From Galbula dea (Eukaryota; Chordata; Aves; Piciformes; Galbulidae), in NCBI GenBank assembly GCA_013399015.1, contig VWZX01000860.1, forward strand, positions 26,868 to 90,867: a DNA stretch of 64,000 bases, written 5' to 3'. This document shows, piece by piece, positions 11,501-24,379 of this stretch. A model generated the notes under the pieces. It had not been told where the DNA came from. It searched no databases and saw only the letters and a list, made by a program, of their open reading frames with translations. The translations under genes and the position numbers were made by a program. How positions within the stretch are numbered: position 1 is the stretch's first letter; every line of letters begins with the position of its first letter.

Positions 11501-14500
11501 ATGGCCTCCACAGACCTAGAAGATTTGTGCTTTCACATCAACACCAAGATCTCAACTATTAAAAAGACTCTGCAATTAAGAAGCATAGGTAAAAGATGTT
11601 AAGAATGGGGTTTTGGGTTGCACCTCCTTGCAGGAAATGGGAATGATCTAATTAGACAAAGAATGGAAGCTGAAGTGAAAATCAAAGAAAACAGAGAGAA
11701 GAACAACAACAAAGTGTCCAAGGATGGCAAAATGTGGGAGGATTAGCAGGGAACTAGGTGCCAAGCAGAGAACATGAGCTAAGAGAAAGTCTTTTCCTTT
11801 GAGGGACTTGAAAACTGGTGCTTCATGTTCTCTGTATTGTGGGGAAAGCTCCAGACAGGAGAAGGAAAAAGAGATCTGGATGAGTATTTTAAGCCTCCAT
11901 GGCAAAGGCACAACTAGAGGTTACCCAGGAGGATAGAAATGTTGCTTGGGAGGGACATCTGGTCACCTAGGTTCACCTAGGAAGAGAGGAGCTCTAACAC
12001 TCAACCAATGGAGGTCATGAAGGAGAAGAGTTAGCAGAGCTAGGCTGTGTTTAAGATCTCTGTCCTCCTGCAACCTGCAGTGGGAGTGAGGGCAGCTTAG
12101 TGTTTGATGGAGTAAGGTGGTGACTGTTGCACCAGCAAATAGTGCAGCTTCTCCTGGATGATCCTGGCTGGTTGGGGAGCTTTGAGTTAGCAGCTAATGA
12201 CTGCATGTGGAGGGGAGGGAGATGAGCTTTGGGCTTGGTGGTGGTGATGCTTTGGCTTGATGTTCTCTGGTTTTGACAGGTCAAGAACCATCCCTCAAAT
12301 CTATGCTGGGTAAGATCAGCCAAGAGATGGTTCTCTTGCATGATCTCCTGAATCAAATGGAAAGTGAAGTTCAACAGCAAGAAAAACTGAAGAGTTTGCT
12401 GAAGGTAACTCCCTCTTTTTCTTTCTTCCTGGTGATAAAATACTGAAAGACCCAAAGGAGTCTTTGAGAAGTGCATAGTTGTTCTTTTTGAGGTCCTCAG
12501 AGGTACCTTTGGGTGCAGGAGGCTGCTTATAAGTGGAAGTTAGACTCAGAACAGTTTCTCTTGGGAAATGAGGAGGTAAAGAAGTAAGATGATGAGGAGA
12601 GAGCAAAGAACATCTCTTAACTTAAGCCTTACTTAAGCATTGCCCTAATAGTCAACTCAGTTTTTGTGCTTGCCATGGATAGGTTGAGGTTTCTAATGCA
12701 GCCTGCTGTTCATTTCAGGAGCTTCACAAGTCTGCTGAGAGAGAGCAGCTTGAAGCACAGCACCTCAGTGAAAACATTCCTCCCCATCTGCCTCAACCAA
12801 CTCAGAGCTGGTAAGTTCTACATGAGGGTGGAGGTATTGGGCTGCTCTGGCACTATCCAGCTGCAGAACTCTGCAGCTTCAGTCCTTTTACTGTCTATTA
12901 ACTGGGAGATTTGGGGAGCCAGGAATTGATTCTGGAGTTTGCTCTGGAGAAGAGGAGGCTGAGGGGAGACCTCACTCTCTCCAACTCCCTGAAAGGAGGT
13001 TGGAGCCAGGTAGAGCTTGGTCCCTTCTCTCAAATGATAGGAGAAGAAAAAGCCTCCACTTGTGCCAGGGATGGTTTAAGTTGGACATGAGGAACAATTT
13101 CTTCCCCAAAAGGGTTGTCAAGGCCTGGCCCAGGCTGCCCAGGGCAGTGGTGGAGTCCACAGAGCCCTGGAGCTGTGGTGCTGAGGGCCATGGTTTAGTG
13201 GTGACCTGGCAGTGTTAGGTTAGCACTTGGACTTGATGATCTTAGAGGTCTCTTCCAACCTTAAGGACTCTGTATCACTATAAATAGCTCTTCAGTCCTC
13301 TTCCCCAAACCTTCCTCCACTGACCTTCTTCATTTCTCCATCCCAAAGTGCTTGGGGAGCTGAATCCTAGTCACCTGTTGAGTGAGGTTCCTGAGATAAG
13401 TACTGCAGAAAGCAGAGCAAGCACTTGAACCCTCCTGCACTTCAGAAGGGCTCTGGGAGCAGATCTTCCTCTGTCCCTGTGTCCTGGACCAGTTTGGAAG
13501 CCCAGTAGATGGCACTGGTTGTCCTCTGCATCCCTGGGAAGTGGGACACAGCCTTTAAGATGCCACCTCAAATCCTGGGCCCTGGGGACAAGAGCTGGGG
13601 CACAGCTCTGCTCTTGACTGACTCTCTGGTCCTTCAGCAAACTAAGATCTCTTCAGGGAAGGTTAGCTCAGAGGATCAGATCTTGCTGATAGGTCCTGCT
13701 TTAGATCTTGTTGCTGTCCATCTCAACCCAGTAGTGTTCTTGCAGTCAGAAGGCAGTGAATTTGGCCAAATGCATCTTCTCTGCTGTCCTACTGATGAGG
13801 AGGAGGTGGATGGCTGCAGAGAACTCAGTGTGTGAGGCTCTAAGCTCAGGGTTTGGAAGGTCAATGTCTAAAACTCCTGCTCTGATAATCATGAGGAGCC
13901 CAAAAGTGACCCCAGGACTCCAGCTGTGGCCTCCCCAGTGCCCAGCCCAGGAGGCCAAGCCCTGCCCTACTCCTGCTGCCCACACTAGTGCTGCTCCAAG
14001 CCAGGCTGATGGTGGCTTCCTTGCTCACCTGGGCACTCTGCTGCCTCAGCTTCAGCTGCTGTCAACCAACCCCCCCTGGTCCTTTTCCACCAGCAGCTTT
14101 CCAGCCACTCTGCCCCAAGCCTGCAGCATTCCTGGGCTGGTTGTGACCCAAGGGCAGGAGCCAGCACTTGGTCTTGGTGAACTTCATCCCCTGGATCCCT
14201 GGAATGATGTTAGCAAGTTGAAATGATGCAGATTGGCTTCTTTTCCTTTCAGGAAAGATCATGTTCATCCAAACTTCATTTTGTGGGTTGGAAATTTGGG
14301 TTGTGAATAAGGAGACTTTGATAATCTAATGGTGTTGGCCAAAAGCTAGGCAGAGAAGATCCTCATGAAGTTCAAACAGGGCAAGTGGAGGGTTCTGCAC
14401 CTGGGGAGGAATAACCTCATGGAGCAGGACAGGTTAGGGGTTGAGGTGCTGGAAAGTAGCTCTGCAGAGAAGGAGGTGGCAGTGCTGGTGGACAACAAGG

Positions 14501-17500
14501 TCACCATGAGCCAGAAATGTGCCCTGTGGCCAAGAAGGCCAATGGTCTCCTGGGCTGCATGAAGAAGAGGGTGACCAGCAGGGCAAGGGAGGTTCTCCTT
14601 CCACCCTACTCTGCCCTAGGGAGGCCACAGATGGAGCCCTGGATCCAGTTCTGGCTTTCCAAATCTAAGAGAGACAAGGAACTGGTGGAGAGAGGCCAGC
14701 AGAGGCTGGGAAGGTGCTGAGAGGCCTGGAACATCTGTGGGAGGAGGAAAGGCTGAGAGGCCTGGGGCTGCTGAACCTGGAGAAGAGCAGCCCCAGAGGG
14801 GAGCTGCTCAATGCTGAGCAAGAGCTGAAGGCTGGGGGCAAGAGGCTGGGGCCAGACTCTGCTGAGTGGTGGCCAGGGCCAGGCCAAGGGGCACTGGGCA
14901 CCAACTGGCACCCAGGAGGAGAAACTTGTTTGTTGTGAGGGTGTCAGAGCCCTGGCCCAGGCTGGGCAGAGAGGTTGTGGAGAGCTTCCAACACCAGCTG
15001 GAGGTGAGCCTGGGCAGCCTGCCCTGGGTTCCCCTGCTTTAGCAGTGGGGTTGGACTAGGTGATCCCCAGAGGTCCCTTCCAACCCTCACCATGCTGCTT
15101 ATTCTGGGTGACTCTGTTATCTGCTACTTACTTAATATTGATTTGACAGCATCTCTAGGCCAACTGTGAAATGTGAAGAACAAGCCAAAGCTGGAGAACC
15201 TGAACGTGCCAAGAAGCCCCCAAAAGAGCCCAGATCTATCAAAGAAGCAGCTTTGATCACAACAGAAGAGTTTGAGAGTGTTCCTGGGTAAGTAAGGACC
15301 CTGCCAGACCACTTTGGGTGACAAAGGTTGATCTGAGGCAGTGAGCTCTTGGAGAACTGAGGCAGATAGAAGTATTTTGCTCTTTGAATGGTTGTTATTA
15401 TTCCTGGAAATGAATTGAATAGAGGAAATCAGGTGATTTATTGACAGAATCACAGACCTCCTGGTCACCCTCTTCTTGATGCACCCCAGGAGACCATTGG
15501 CCTTCTTGGCCACAAGGGCACATTGCTGGCTGATGGTGACCTTGTTGTCCACCAGCACTGCCACCTCCTTCTCTGCAGAGCTGCTTACCAGCAGTTCAAC
15601 CCTTAACCTGTCCTGCTCCCTGAGGTTATTCCTCCTCAGGTGCAGGACCCTCCCCTTGCCCTTGTTGACCTCCATGAGATTCCTTTCCCCCAGCTCTCAG
15701 CCTGTCCATGTGTCAGTGAATGGCAGCACTCAGCCAGTCCTCCCTGTTTCTTTGACCTGATTGTTGATTTCTGAAACATTCAAGCCTTGACTTCCCAAAC
15801 TGTTCCAAGCTATGAAGAGAAATCAGACTTTTTGAAGCCTAAAAACCACCTCCTGCTGAAATATCCCCAATTTCTGGAAGGGACCTTCAAGATCATCTAG
15901 TTCCAACCCCCCTGCCATGGCCAGGGATGCCACTCACTAGCCCAGGTTGCCCAGGGCCACATCCAGCCTGGCCTTGAATGCTGCCAGGGATGGGGCAGCC
16001 ACAACCTCTCTGGGCAACCTGTTCCAGACTCCTGAAGGAGTCTGAATGTTGAGTTACTTGGATCCTCTTCTATTCCTTGCTGCTTTCTGGAGAGGTTGTG
16101 TTTTAGGCTGTGGAGCTAGAGGAAGGCTTTTCTTGCAATGGGGAAGGAATATTTGTTCTGTGGAGGAGGATTCACATGAATTTTAATAGATCTATTAATG
16201 TCCCAGGCTTTTTTCCTGTTGCCTGGCAGTGTTGTCAGACAAGATAGGCTGAGTCTAAGCTGGCAACTTCACCTGCTGGTTAGTTATAGAATCAGAGAAT
16301 TGTTTTGGCTGGAAGACACCTTTAAGATCAGCAAGTCCAACATGTAACCCAACACTGCCAGGTCACCCCTAAACCATGGCCCTCAGCACCACAGCTCAAG
16401 GGCTTTCAACACTTCCAGGGGTGGGGACTCCACCACTGCCCTGGGCAGCCTAGGTCAGAGCTTGACAACCCTTTCAGGGAAGAAATTTTTCCTCCTGTCC
16501 AACCTAAACCTCCCCTGGCACAGCTTGAAGCCACTTTCTCTTATCCTATCACCTCTTCCTTGGGAGAAGAGGACAACTCCAGCCTCCTGTCAGGGAGCTG
16601 CAGAGAGTGAGAAGGTCTCCCCTCAGCCTCCTCTTCCCCAGCCTAACCAACCCCAGGTCCCTCAGATGCTCCTCACAACACTTGGCCTCTAGACCCTTCC
16701 CCACCTTCCTGGACACACTCCAGCACCTCCAGGTCCTTCTTGGAGTGAGTGAGGAGCCCAAAACTGACCCCAGGACTCCAGGGGTAGCCTCCCCAGTGCC
16801 CAGGCCAGGAGGCCAATCCCTGCCCTGGTCCTGCTGCCCACACTAGTGCTGCTCCAAGCCAGGCTGCTGGTGGCCTCCTTGGCCCCCTGGGCACTCTGCT
16901 GCCTCAGCTTCAGCCACTTTCAACCAACCCCCCCAGGTCCTTTTTGCCCCAGCAGCTTTCCAGCCATTCTGCCCCAAGCCTGCAGCATTCTTGGGGTGGT
17001 TGTGACCCAAGGGCAGGAGCCAGCACTTGCCCTTGCTGAACCTCACCCCATGGCTCCAGCCTGGCTAGATCCCTCTAAGAGCCTCCCTGTCCTCCAGCAG
17101 ATCACCACTTCCACCCAACTTGCTGTTGCCTGTGGTGTTCATCTTTCTAGTTTAGGTTTCATCATGTTGGGGTTTTTTGTTCCCTTCAAGACTTTGAAAC
17201 CCTTCAAGGAAATGACCTAAACCAACTCCTCCATTTATTCATGAACACAAAGCAGGAGCAACTGCTTCTAAGTAGGACTTTCATGTTGAGTTATGGCTGA
17301 TGAAAGAGGAGACAGAGACAGAACTTCACTTGTCACTTACTTTCTTCTTTGTAGGTACATGAAAGGTCGTTTAACATATCATCAGATCAATGCTGTTGTC
17401 CAAGAAATGAACAAAGCTGTGGTGGCCAAGTACAAGATTCTTCATCAACCTTTGAAGTCTATGAATGCAGCAGCCAGAAACCTCTACCACAGGTTCCTGG

Positions 17501-19152
17501 AAGAAGAAACTAAGGATACAAAAGGTATATTTAATATATCTACAATTCTTTTAACCTATCTTACTACCAACCTCCTAACAGTAGGATATTGCAGCACAAG
17601 TAGGTCATGAATGACTAAACCCATGCTTTTCATGTGAAGAGTCTGACTTCTAGTGTCTTCTTGTCCAAAACATGGTCCATCAGGCACCTTGGTGGCACTT
17701 CCTTCCCCACATCTTCATCCTTGACCTGGAGGAAGGGGCACAGTGGATCCTCAGCTAGTTTGCTGATGCTAGAGAACTGGGAGGAGTGGTTAATACAGCA
17801 TCAGGCTGTGTTACCATTCAGTGGTGGTGGTAAGGTTGGAAGCAAGAAAGCCATGTACTAAAAACCTAGTTTAAACTAAGTGAAACATCTTCCCTGCTGG
17901 AAGGTTACCCTGAGAAATGAGGCAGCATCTTTTCTTATCTGGAAATCTGAGGAAGATGTCAGCTGGCAATCAGCCCAGGCTGAGCAACTGAGGGAATTCT
18001 AAGCACAGAGAGACACTCCCAGGAGAAATTGCAGCAAAGAAATCAATGAATGCAGAAATTCAGCCTGTTAAAAAAAAAAATTGCAATGGATAAAGACATT
18101 GAATCATTTGGTACTGGGCAGATAAGAATGGTCTGACAGGCTGCCAGAGCTCTCCTCTAGACTTTCTGGATGATTAGTCACAACAAACAAACCAACCAAG
18201 CAAGAAAAACAATTCCATGTATTCCTACTCTCACAGAATCCTAGCATGGTGGGGGTTGGAAAAGACCTCTGGGGTTGCCCACCATCACCTCCAGCTGGGG
18301 TTGGAAGCTCTCCACACAAGGAGACTCCACAACCTCTCTGGCCAGCCTGGGCCAGGGCTCTGACACCCTCAAACCAAACAAGTTCTTCCTCCTCCTCAGG
18401 TGGAACCTCCTGGGTTGCAGTTGGTACCCAGTGCCCCTTGGCCTGGCCCTGGCCACCACTCAGCAGAGTCTGGCCCCTGCCTCTTGCCCCCAGCCTTCAG
18501 CTCTTGCTCAGTATTGAGCAGCTCCCCTCTGGGGCTGCTCTTCTCCAGGCTCAGCAGCCCCAGGGCTCTCAGCCTTTCCTCCTCCCACAGATGTTCCAGG
18601 CCCCTCAGCACTTTCCTAACCTCTGCTGGCCTCTCTCCACCAGTTCCCAGTTGTCTCTCTTCACCTGGGCAGCCCAGAACTGGACCCAGGGCTCCAGCTG
18701 TGGCCTCCCTAGGGCAAAGTAGAGGGGAAGGAGAACCTCCCTTGCCCTGCTGGTCACCCTCTTCTTCATGCAGCCCAGGAGACCATTGGCCTTCTTGGCC
18801 CTGAGAGCACATTGCTGCCTCATGAGAACCTTTTGGCCAGTAAAAACTGATAGCCAACATCTGGCACAGCTGTAGAACATATGATGTTCAGGCCTGCTGT
18901 AACCTTTCCACCCTTCTAGAGGAACATGAGCTGGTAGCAGATCCAGCTGAGAGTTGTGTGTCTCCTCCAATCCAATCCTGTCTCCAATTTCTTTGTCTTG
19001 CAGGTGAATTCTTTATTGTGGAGGCTGATATCAAAGAATTCACCCAGCTGAAGCTAGACAAACGTTTCCACAGCATCCTCAACATCCTGCGCCACTGCCA
19101 GCGAGTGAGAGAAGTTCGTGGCTCCAGACTCGTTCGTTATGTCATCTGCTAA
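11501..19152 (+). CDS. SKA1: SKA1, spindle and kinetochore-associated protein 1 (complete)
   Basis: Coding exons 11501-11588, 12280-12404, 12719-12810, 15150-15287, 17355-17524 and 19004-19152 join in frame with AG/GT borders into 253 aa; human SKA1 has 255. Exon 2 of the transcript probably begins at 11485, after a TTTCCCCCTCAG acceptor. The start MASTDLEDLCFHINTKIS aligns with human MASSDLEQLC. Residues 1-90 form the helical region that assembles with SKA2 and SKA3. A short linker rich in K, P and E (AKKPPKEPRSIKE) follows. From about residue 130 comes the winged-helix microtubule-binding domain (YMKGRLTYHQIN, KYKILHQPLKSMN, NLYHRFLEEETKDTKG, EFFIVEADIKEFTQL), ending RYVIC. SKA couples kinetochores to depolymerising microtubules and recruits PP1. 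At 15150 I chose the acceptor GACAG; a second AG nine bases downstream (GCATCTCTAG) would break the phase. Introns are crowded with CR1. Confidence 0.97.
12938..13278 (+). mobile_element. CR1 fragment, group B with tail
   Basis: It begins about 130 bp after the SKA1 donor at 12811. Confidence 0.88.
13885..14218 (-). mobile_element. CR1 fragment, group B mid-body
   Basis: Reverse of the block coding FGLL and AAGLGQSGWKAAG; no tail. Confidence 0.87.
14365..15118 (+). mobile_element. CR1, group A, about 750 bp
   Basis: It covers VLVDNKVTMSQ-, NGLLGCMKKRVTSRARE- and GRPQ-coding blocks through to the tail. It ends about 32 bp before SKA1 exon 15150-15287. Confidence 0.93.
15455..15690 (-). mobile_element. 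CR1 fragment, group A pol segment
   Basis: Opposite in strand and matching in sequence to about 14370-14590, about 170 bp after the SKA1 exon. Confidence 0.9.
15860..16035 (-). mobile_element. CR1 tail fragment, group D
   Basis: Reversed tail with CATGGCCAGGGATGCC, in SKA1 intron. Confidence 0.85.
16285..17130 (-). mobile_element. CR1, group B, about 840 bp
   Basis: One of the longest B copies, from reversed tail to the block coding the CKCWLLPLGHN region; SKA1 intron. Confidence 0.92.
18233..18840 (-). mobile_element. CR1, group A, insert-retaining form
   Basis: In the last SKA1 intron, ending about 160 bp before the final exon. It keeps CTCAGGTGGAACCTCC. Confidence 0.92.
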
Positions 19153-20103
19153 GGACTTTACCATCAGCTCCTTACCCAACCTAGAGGCAGGCAGGACTAG
19201 TTAGGGGTTAGAACCAAGGTTTGATTGTCTGGAGAGAGAGTTTTATATGTGGGTGTTCCCAGCTCAGCTCCCTTAGTATCCTAAAGGTCGTAGAGAGGAT
19301 CAAGAAGTGGTTTTCAGATGTGTGTCCAAAATTAGGAGGGCTTTGAAGGAGTTGAGGTTTGCTTTTGAGAGGAACTCCTGTCTTCTGGAGAAATTCCAAA
19401 TGCAAACCTAAGAGGGATCAGGGCTTGCAGTTATTTTTCAGGTCAACTTCTCCTTTTAAGAATGTTCCTTTTGTGTTTGTGAGGTGGAGCCTGTTTGAGG
19501 TCCTGGCTGCTGGGAGCATGCCGGAGGCCCTGGCCGCCAGGGGGGCTGCTGGAGGCCCTGGCTGCTCAGGGGAAGTATTTAATTCTGTGTCCTTTAATCC
19601 CTCAAACCAATTTCCAGGTTTCTTAATCTTTTCCCTTCTTATCCTAGTTGTATATTTTGGGAGTTTCCTGCCTTGCTCCAACAGGAAGATCTGAGGCACT
19701 TTAAATGTTTCCAGACAGTTGATGGCTACTTTTGGGAGCCATGTGGTTTGCAGACTTCCTCCTGCTGCCAGATTTGCTCCCCTCAGCCCAACTCATGAGA
19801 CTGAAAGCAGTAGAGCACTGGATTTCAAGTGCAAATGTTGTCTTCCCTTGGAAAATGGTTTGTTATGGAAAGTTGTTTTGAGTAGAGGAAATGTCCTGGG
19901 TAGAATTATTGTGCTAAATAGCAACCTACAAGGAATCAAACTGGTTTGAGGAGAGAAGTGATGATCTTCTTCTTTTGTGAGCCTCTTATCTACTGTCACC
20001 CTCACCAGCTAATCCCAAAGAGCTCCTCTTGTGACCTGGCAGTGTTAAAATGACAACTGAATGAGCAGAAGGGCCTGAGTGAAGGTTGAACTTTCTCAAT
20101 AAA
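19153..20103 (+). other. SKA1 3' UTR with polyadenylation signal
   Basis: CR1-free sequence follows the stop and runs to AATAAA at 20098-20103. The next CR1 starts near 20450. Confidence 0.6.
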
Positions 20104-20449
20104 GAGATCCTACTGAGTGCTACATAAACCTAGATGTCCTTTTCTTTGGGGGATAGTTGACTTTTGGAGGTGTGAGGAGTCTTTAGCTCTGGGATGAGTT
20201 GTCAACTCTGCACTGGATTAAATGTTTTATGATCAGATCAACCCAGAGCAGAAGTGCAAAAGCAGTTTCCATAAGGTGTTGCTTGTGGCCATCTCCTTCT
20301 TGCAAAGCTTATTTGATGTTGATGTGGCTTTCTGGATCATCATCAGGTCTTTTTGGTTTTTGGTTTCTTTGCCCAGCTTCATGGACTCTTAAGAATCTTT
20401 CAAGACCCAGAACTTGCAACCTGCTCTTTGTTTAAGAACAAATCTCCTT

Positions 20450-20595
20450 CTGAAAGCACCCCAGGAGACCATTGGCCTTCTTGACCCTAAGAGCACATTG
20501 CTGCCTCATGGGGAACTTGTTGTCCACCAGCACTCCTAGATCCTTCTCTGTGGAGCTGCTTTCCAGCAGCTCAACCCCTAACCTGTCCTGGAGTA
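20450..20595 (-). mobile_element. CR1 pol fragment
   Basis: Reverse of the GVLVDNKFPMRQQCAL-coding block; no tail. Confidence 0.85.
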
Positions 20596-20619
20596 GGGTA
20601 AGAGCACCAGAAATCATGC

Positions 20620-21240
20620 AAGCTTGCAGCAGCTGGGGTTGTTTAGTGTGGAGAAAAGGAGGATCAGGGGAGACCTTGCTGTCTACAGCTACCTGTGTGC
20701 AGCAGCAGGACTAGGGCAGAGATTGGTCTCCTGGGCTGGGCACTGGGGAGGCCACAGCTGGAATCCTGGGGTCAGTTTTGGGCTCCTCACTCACTCCAAG
20801 AAGGACATGGAGATGCTGGAGAGTGTCCAGAGAAGGGCAAGGAAGGTGGGGAAGGGTTTAGAGCCCAAGTGTTGTGAGGAGCAGCTGAGGGACCTGGGGT
20901 TGGTTAGGCTGGAGAAGAGGAGGCTGAGGGGAGACCTTCTCACTCTCTCCAACTCCCTGACAGGAGGCTGGAGCCAGGTGGGAGTTGGTCTCTTCTCCCA
21001 GGTAACAAGTGATAGGATAAGAGAAAGTGGCTTCAAGCTGTGCCAGGGGAGGTTTAGGTTGGACATGAGGAACAATTTCTTCCCTAGGAGGGTTGTCAAG
21101 ACCTGGCCCAGGCTGCCTAGAGAGGTTGTGGAGTCTCCTGTGGAGAGATTCCAACCCCAGCTAGAGGTAACCTGCTGTGGGTGACCCTGGTTGGACTAGA
21201 TGACCTCCAGAGGTCCCACCCAAGCCCTCATATTCTGTGC
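20620..21240 (+). mobile_element. CR1, group B body joined to group A tail
   Basis: The B body runs to about 21118, then switches to the A-type GAGAGGTTGTGGAGTCTCC tail. Confidence 0.85.
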
Positions 21241-21769
21241 TGAAGTGGTTTGTCCTCTGAGGTGTTCAGACATGGCCTCTGCTTCCTTGGCTTGAGGAAA
21301 TTTCAGTTCTTCATGGATTTGCCTATTTTTGGTTTGTCTTGGGGTTTTGGAGGGGAATTTAATTTGGTTTTCCTCCTTTATTTTCTTCATTCCCCAATTT
21401 CAGAGGGAATTTGGCCCTGGGAGAAGCTCTGCCCCTGTTGCCATGGATCTCCTCATGCTGACCAACCTCATCCCTGCTGACAAAGCGTCTCTTGCCCTCT
21501 GCTGAGCAGCAGCATTTTGTTTGGGAGCTGATGTTTTGGTTGGGGCAGCAGCTGAGAAACCTCAACCATGAAATAATCTGTGGCTGGAGCAGGACAGGAG
21601 TGGACAAGCTGCTTCCCAGATGGGAGCTGTGCTCACTTGAAAGTGTTTGCTGATGGAGGAGTTGCTACCTCTCTGCTTCTTCCTTAATAGAAACCAAGAG
21701 ACTAAGCATTGATAATTGAGCTGGGGCTCAGTAGATAAGATTCCACTTGGAGAATGAACCAGGGTTGCT

Positions 21770-22475
21770 TTTCACAGATCCCAGCATGGTGAGGGTTGGA
21801 AGGGACCTCTGGGAATCAGCTAGTCCAACCCCACTGCTAAAGCAGGGGCACCCAGGGCAGGCTGCCCAGGCTCACCCCCAGCTGGGGTTGGAAGCTCTCC
21901 ACACAAGGAGACTCCACAACCTCTTTGGGCAGCCTGGGCCAGGGCTCCAACATCCTCACAACAAACAAGTTTCTCCTCCTGGGTTGCAGTTGGTGCCCAG
22001 TGCCCCTTGGCCTGGCCCTGGCCACCACTCAGCAGAGTCTGCCCCCAGCCTCTTGCCCCCAGCCTCTTGCCCCCAGCCTGCAGCTCTTGCTCAGCTCCCC
22101 TCTGGGGCTGCTCTTCTCCAGGCTAAGCAGCCCCAAGGCTCTCAGCCTTTCCTTCTCCCACAGCTGCTCCAGGCCCCTCAGCATCTTCCTAGCCTCTGCT
22201 GGCCTCTCTCCAGCAGTTCCTTGTCTCTTTTGAATTTGGGAGCCCAGAACTAGACACAGAACTCCAGATATGGCCTCTCTAGGGCAGAGTAAAGGTGGAG
22301 GAGAACCTCCTTTGCCCTCCTGGTCACCCTTTTCTTCATGCACCCCAGGAGACCATTGGCCTTCTTGGCCACAGGGGCACATTGCTGCCTCATGATGAAC
22401 TTCTTGCCCCCCAGCACTGCCAGCTCCTTCTCTGCAGAGCTGCTTTCCAGCAGCTCAACCCCTAACCTGTCCTAG
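21770..22475 (-). mobile_element. CR1, group A, about 700 bp
   Basis: From a complete reversed tail (CCCAGCATGGTGAGGGTTGG) to the pol block. It holds a small internal duplication, CCCAGCCTCTTGCC twice near 22046-22075. Confidence 0.92.
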
Positions 22476-22479
22476 TGCA

Positions 22480-24095
22480 GATATATGAGGCCACACATGT
22501 GAGCAGTTGGTGCAGTGCTGCCCTTCCTTCCACTCCTCTGAGGATCAGAAATGACCTGGTTTTCCCCTTGTTGGTGCATCCCACCTCTCAACCCTGGTGC
22601 TTTGGGGCTGGAAGATGCCATGGCAACATCTCAGGCAGGAGCTACTTGAGGAAGAATGTGGAAGTAGGAGGATAATTAACATTTCAAGAGCCTTTGATGT
22701 GCAGAGCAAACCCAGGCCATGCTGTGAGAGCCCTGCTTAGATGTCTCTGTGCTGGTGGACACCTTGCTCTTGGGTTCCTCCTGCCCTCCTCTATCCTGTA
22801 GTCAATCTTTCCCCCTCTTTAGAGGGCTTTGGAGCTACTTTGGCTGCTCTATCACCTGTAGTGACATGCTCATGGGCCTGCTTTGGCATGGCTTGAGCTC
22901 TCTGTCAAGCACTTAAAGCCACTTGGCTTCACCTTGGCCTCTTCAACCTGGAAAGTCTGCATCTTGCTGCTTGAAGAGGAAGAAACTTCTCCCAAGATCC
23001 AGCTTCAATCCAGCCATGGCTGAGGAAAAACCTCTTGTCCTTGTGGGCAACATTTGGAGCTGCTTGGTGCAAGGCTCTGGCTCTGTTTCTCCTCCTTCTT
23101 CCTTGGCCCAGTGTCTCCTTGGCCATGGATGCTGCTGCCAGGAATTGGCTGGAATCTGCCTCCCTCTTTTGCTCCACAGGGTTTAGTCTCTTTCTCCTGT
23201 CAAAAGAAGGTCATGCCTTGCTTGGGGGTTGCAGGAGCAGCAGGTCCCATGCTTGGGGTTGAGGTGCACCTCTAGATGGAGCTGGGACCACCTTGACCTT
23301 CCTGAGATGAGACCTACCAGGTGGCTGGAGCAGGTGATCTAGAGCTTCCTTGAGTTTGAGTGAGCTCCTAGCCTTGGAGCTCACAGCAGGCATTGTCAAA
23401 AAGGAAGCTGGAGGAATCAAGTCCTCCAGGGGAGTGTGAGGAACAGAGCTGGGCAATGCAGGAGGACAGGCTTCCAGAGCTGGGATGGAGGCTGGGGATG
23501 AGGAACTGTCACATTTCACCCCCCCCAAGTTGAGGAAGAGAAAAGGACTTGCTTCCAGAGGAGTTGTCTGGCAGGTAGAGTCTTCTCCAGTCCTTGGCAC
23601 TGGTGGCCAAGCTGGTTCTTCTGCTTTTGTTCTTCAGCTGGAAACCATTCTTCCCCTCTTGCAAGCTTGGGGATGATCAGGGAAGCCAAACCAGCACTTG
23701 AAAAGCCTTCAGGGCTCTGCATGGCCACAGGAGCTTGAGCTGCTGCTTCCTTCAACACCCATAAAAGCAGCCCTTGGTTGATCCAGACCTTTTCCAGTGA
23801 TGAACCACAATGTGCAGCACAAACCAGGTGTCCTGGTCTTTTCTTGGGGGAAAGACAGAGGTGTGGAAGCTACAGGCTGAGGAAGGCCACCTAAGACAGG
23901 AGAGGTTACACACATCCCCACTAAGCTGAGATGACCTTTTGGGCCCTGTCCCAGAGGAAGGTGGAGCTTGCCAGGCTTGTCCAGCACCAGATGGTCAGAG
24001 GAGACCTGGCTGGCAGGGAAGCTGAAGCTCACAGTTCATCATTAGCACCTCACTGGCAGCCAAATTGTCCCATGCTGTTGTTGGGGAGCAGGATG
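22480..24095. other. CR1-free intergenic block, unassigned
   Basis: It holds only short overlapping ORFs on both strands, no splice-bounded exon I can support, and a C-run near 23519-23526. Confidence 0.5.
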
Positions 24096-24099
24096 GGGA

Positions 24100-24370
24100 G
24101 AAGCCCAGCATGAGAGGGGGTGGAAGGGACCTCTGGATACCATCTAGTCCAACTCCACTGCCAAAGGTTGCCCAGGATCACCTCCTCCAGCTGGGGTTGG
24201 AAGCTCTCCACACAAGGAGACTCCACAACCTCTCTGGGCAGCCTGGGCCAGGGCTCTGACACCCTTACACCTAACAAGTTTCCCCTCCTGAGTTGCAGTT
24301 GGTGCCCAGTGCCCCTTGGCCTGGCCCTGGCCACCACTCAGCAGAGTCTGGCCCCTGCCTCTTGCCCAGC
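24100..24370 (-). mobile_element. CR1 fragment, group A tail
   Basis: Reversed tail to the GCCACCACTCAGCAG block. Confidence 0.88.
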
Positions 24371-24379
24371 TGAACTCCC

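Noticed and set aside
14365..15118. Functional reverse-transcriptase gene
   Set aside because: Frames are broken and only the 3' end of CR1 ORF2 is present, as in all copies here.
22923..23600. Overlapping ORFs of 70-130 aa on both strands
   Set aside because: No splice signals, domains or codon pattern support a gene.
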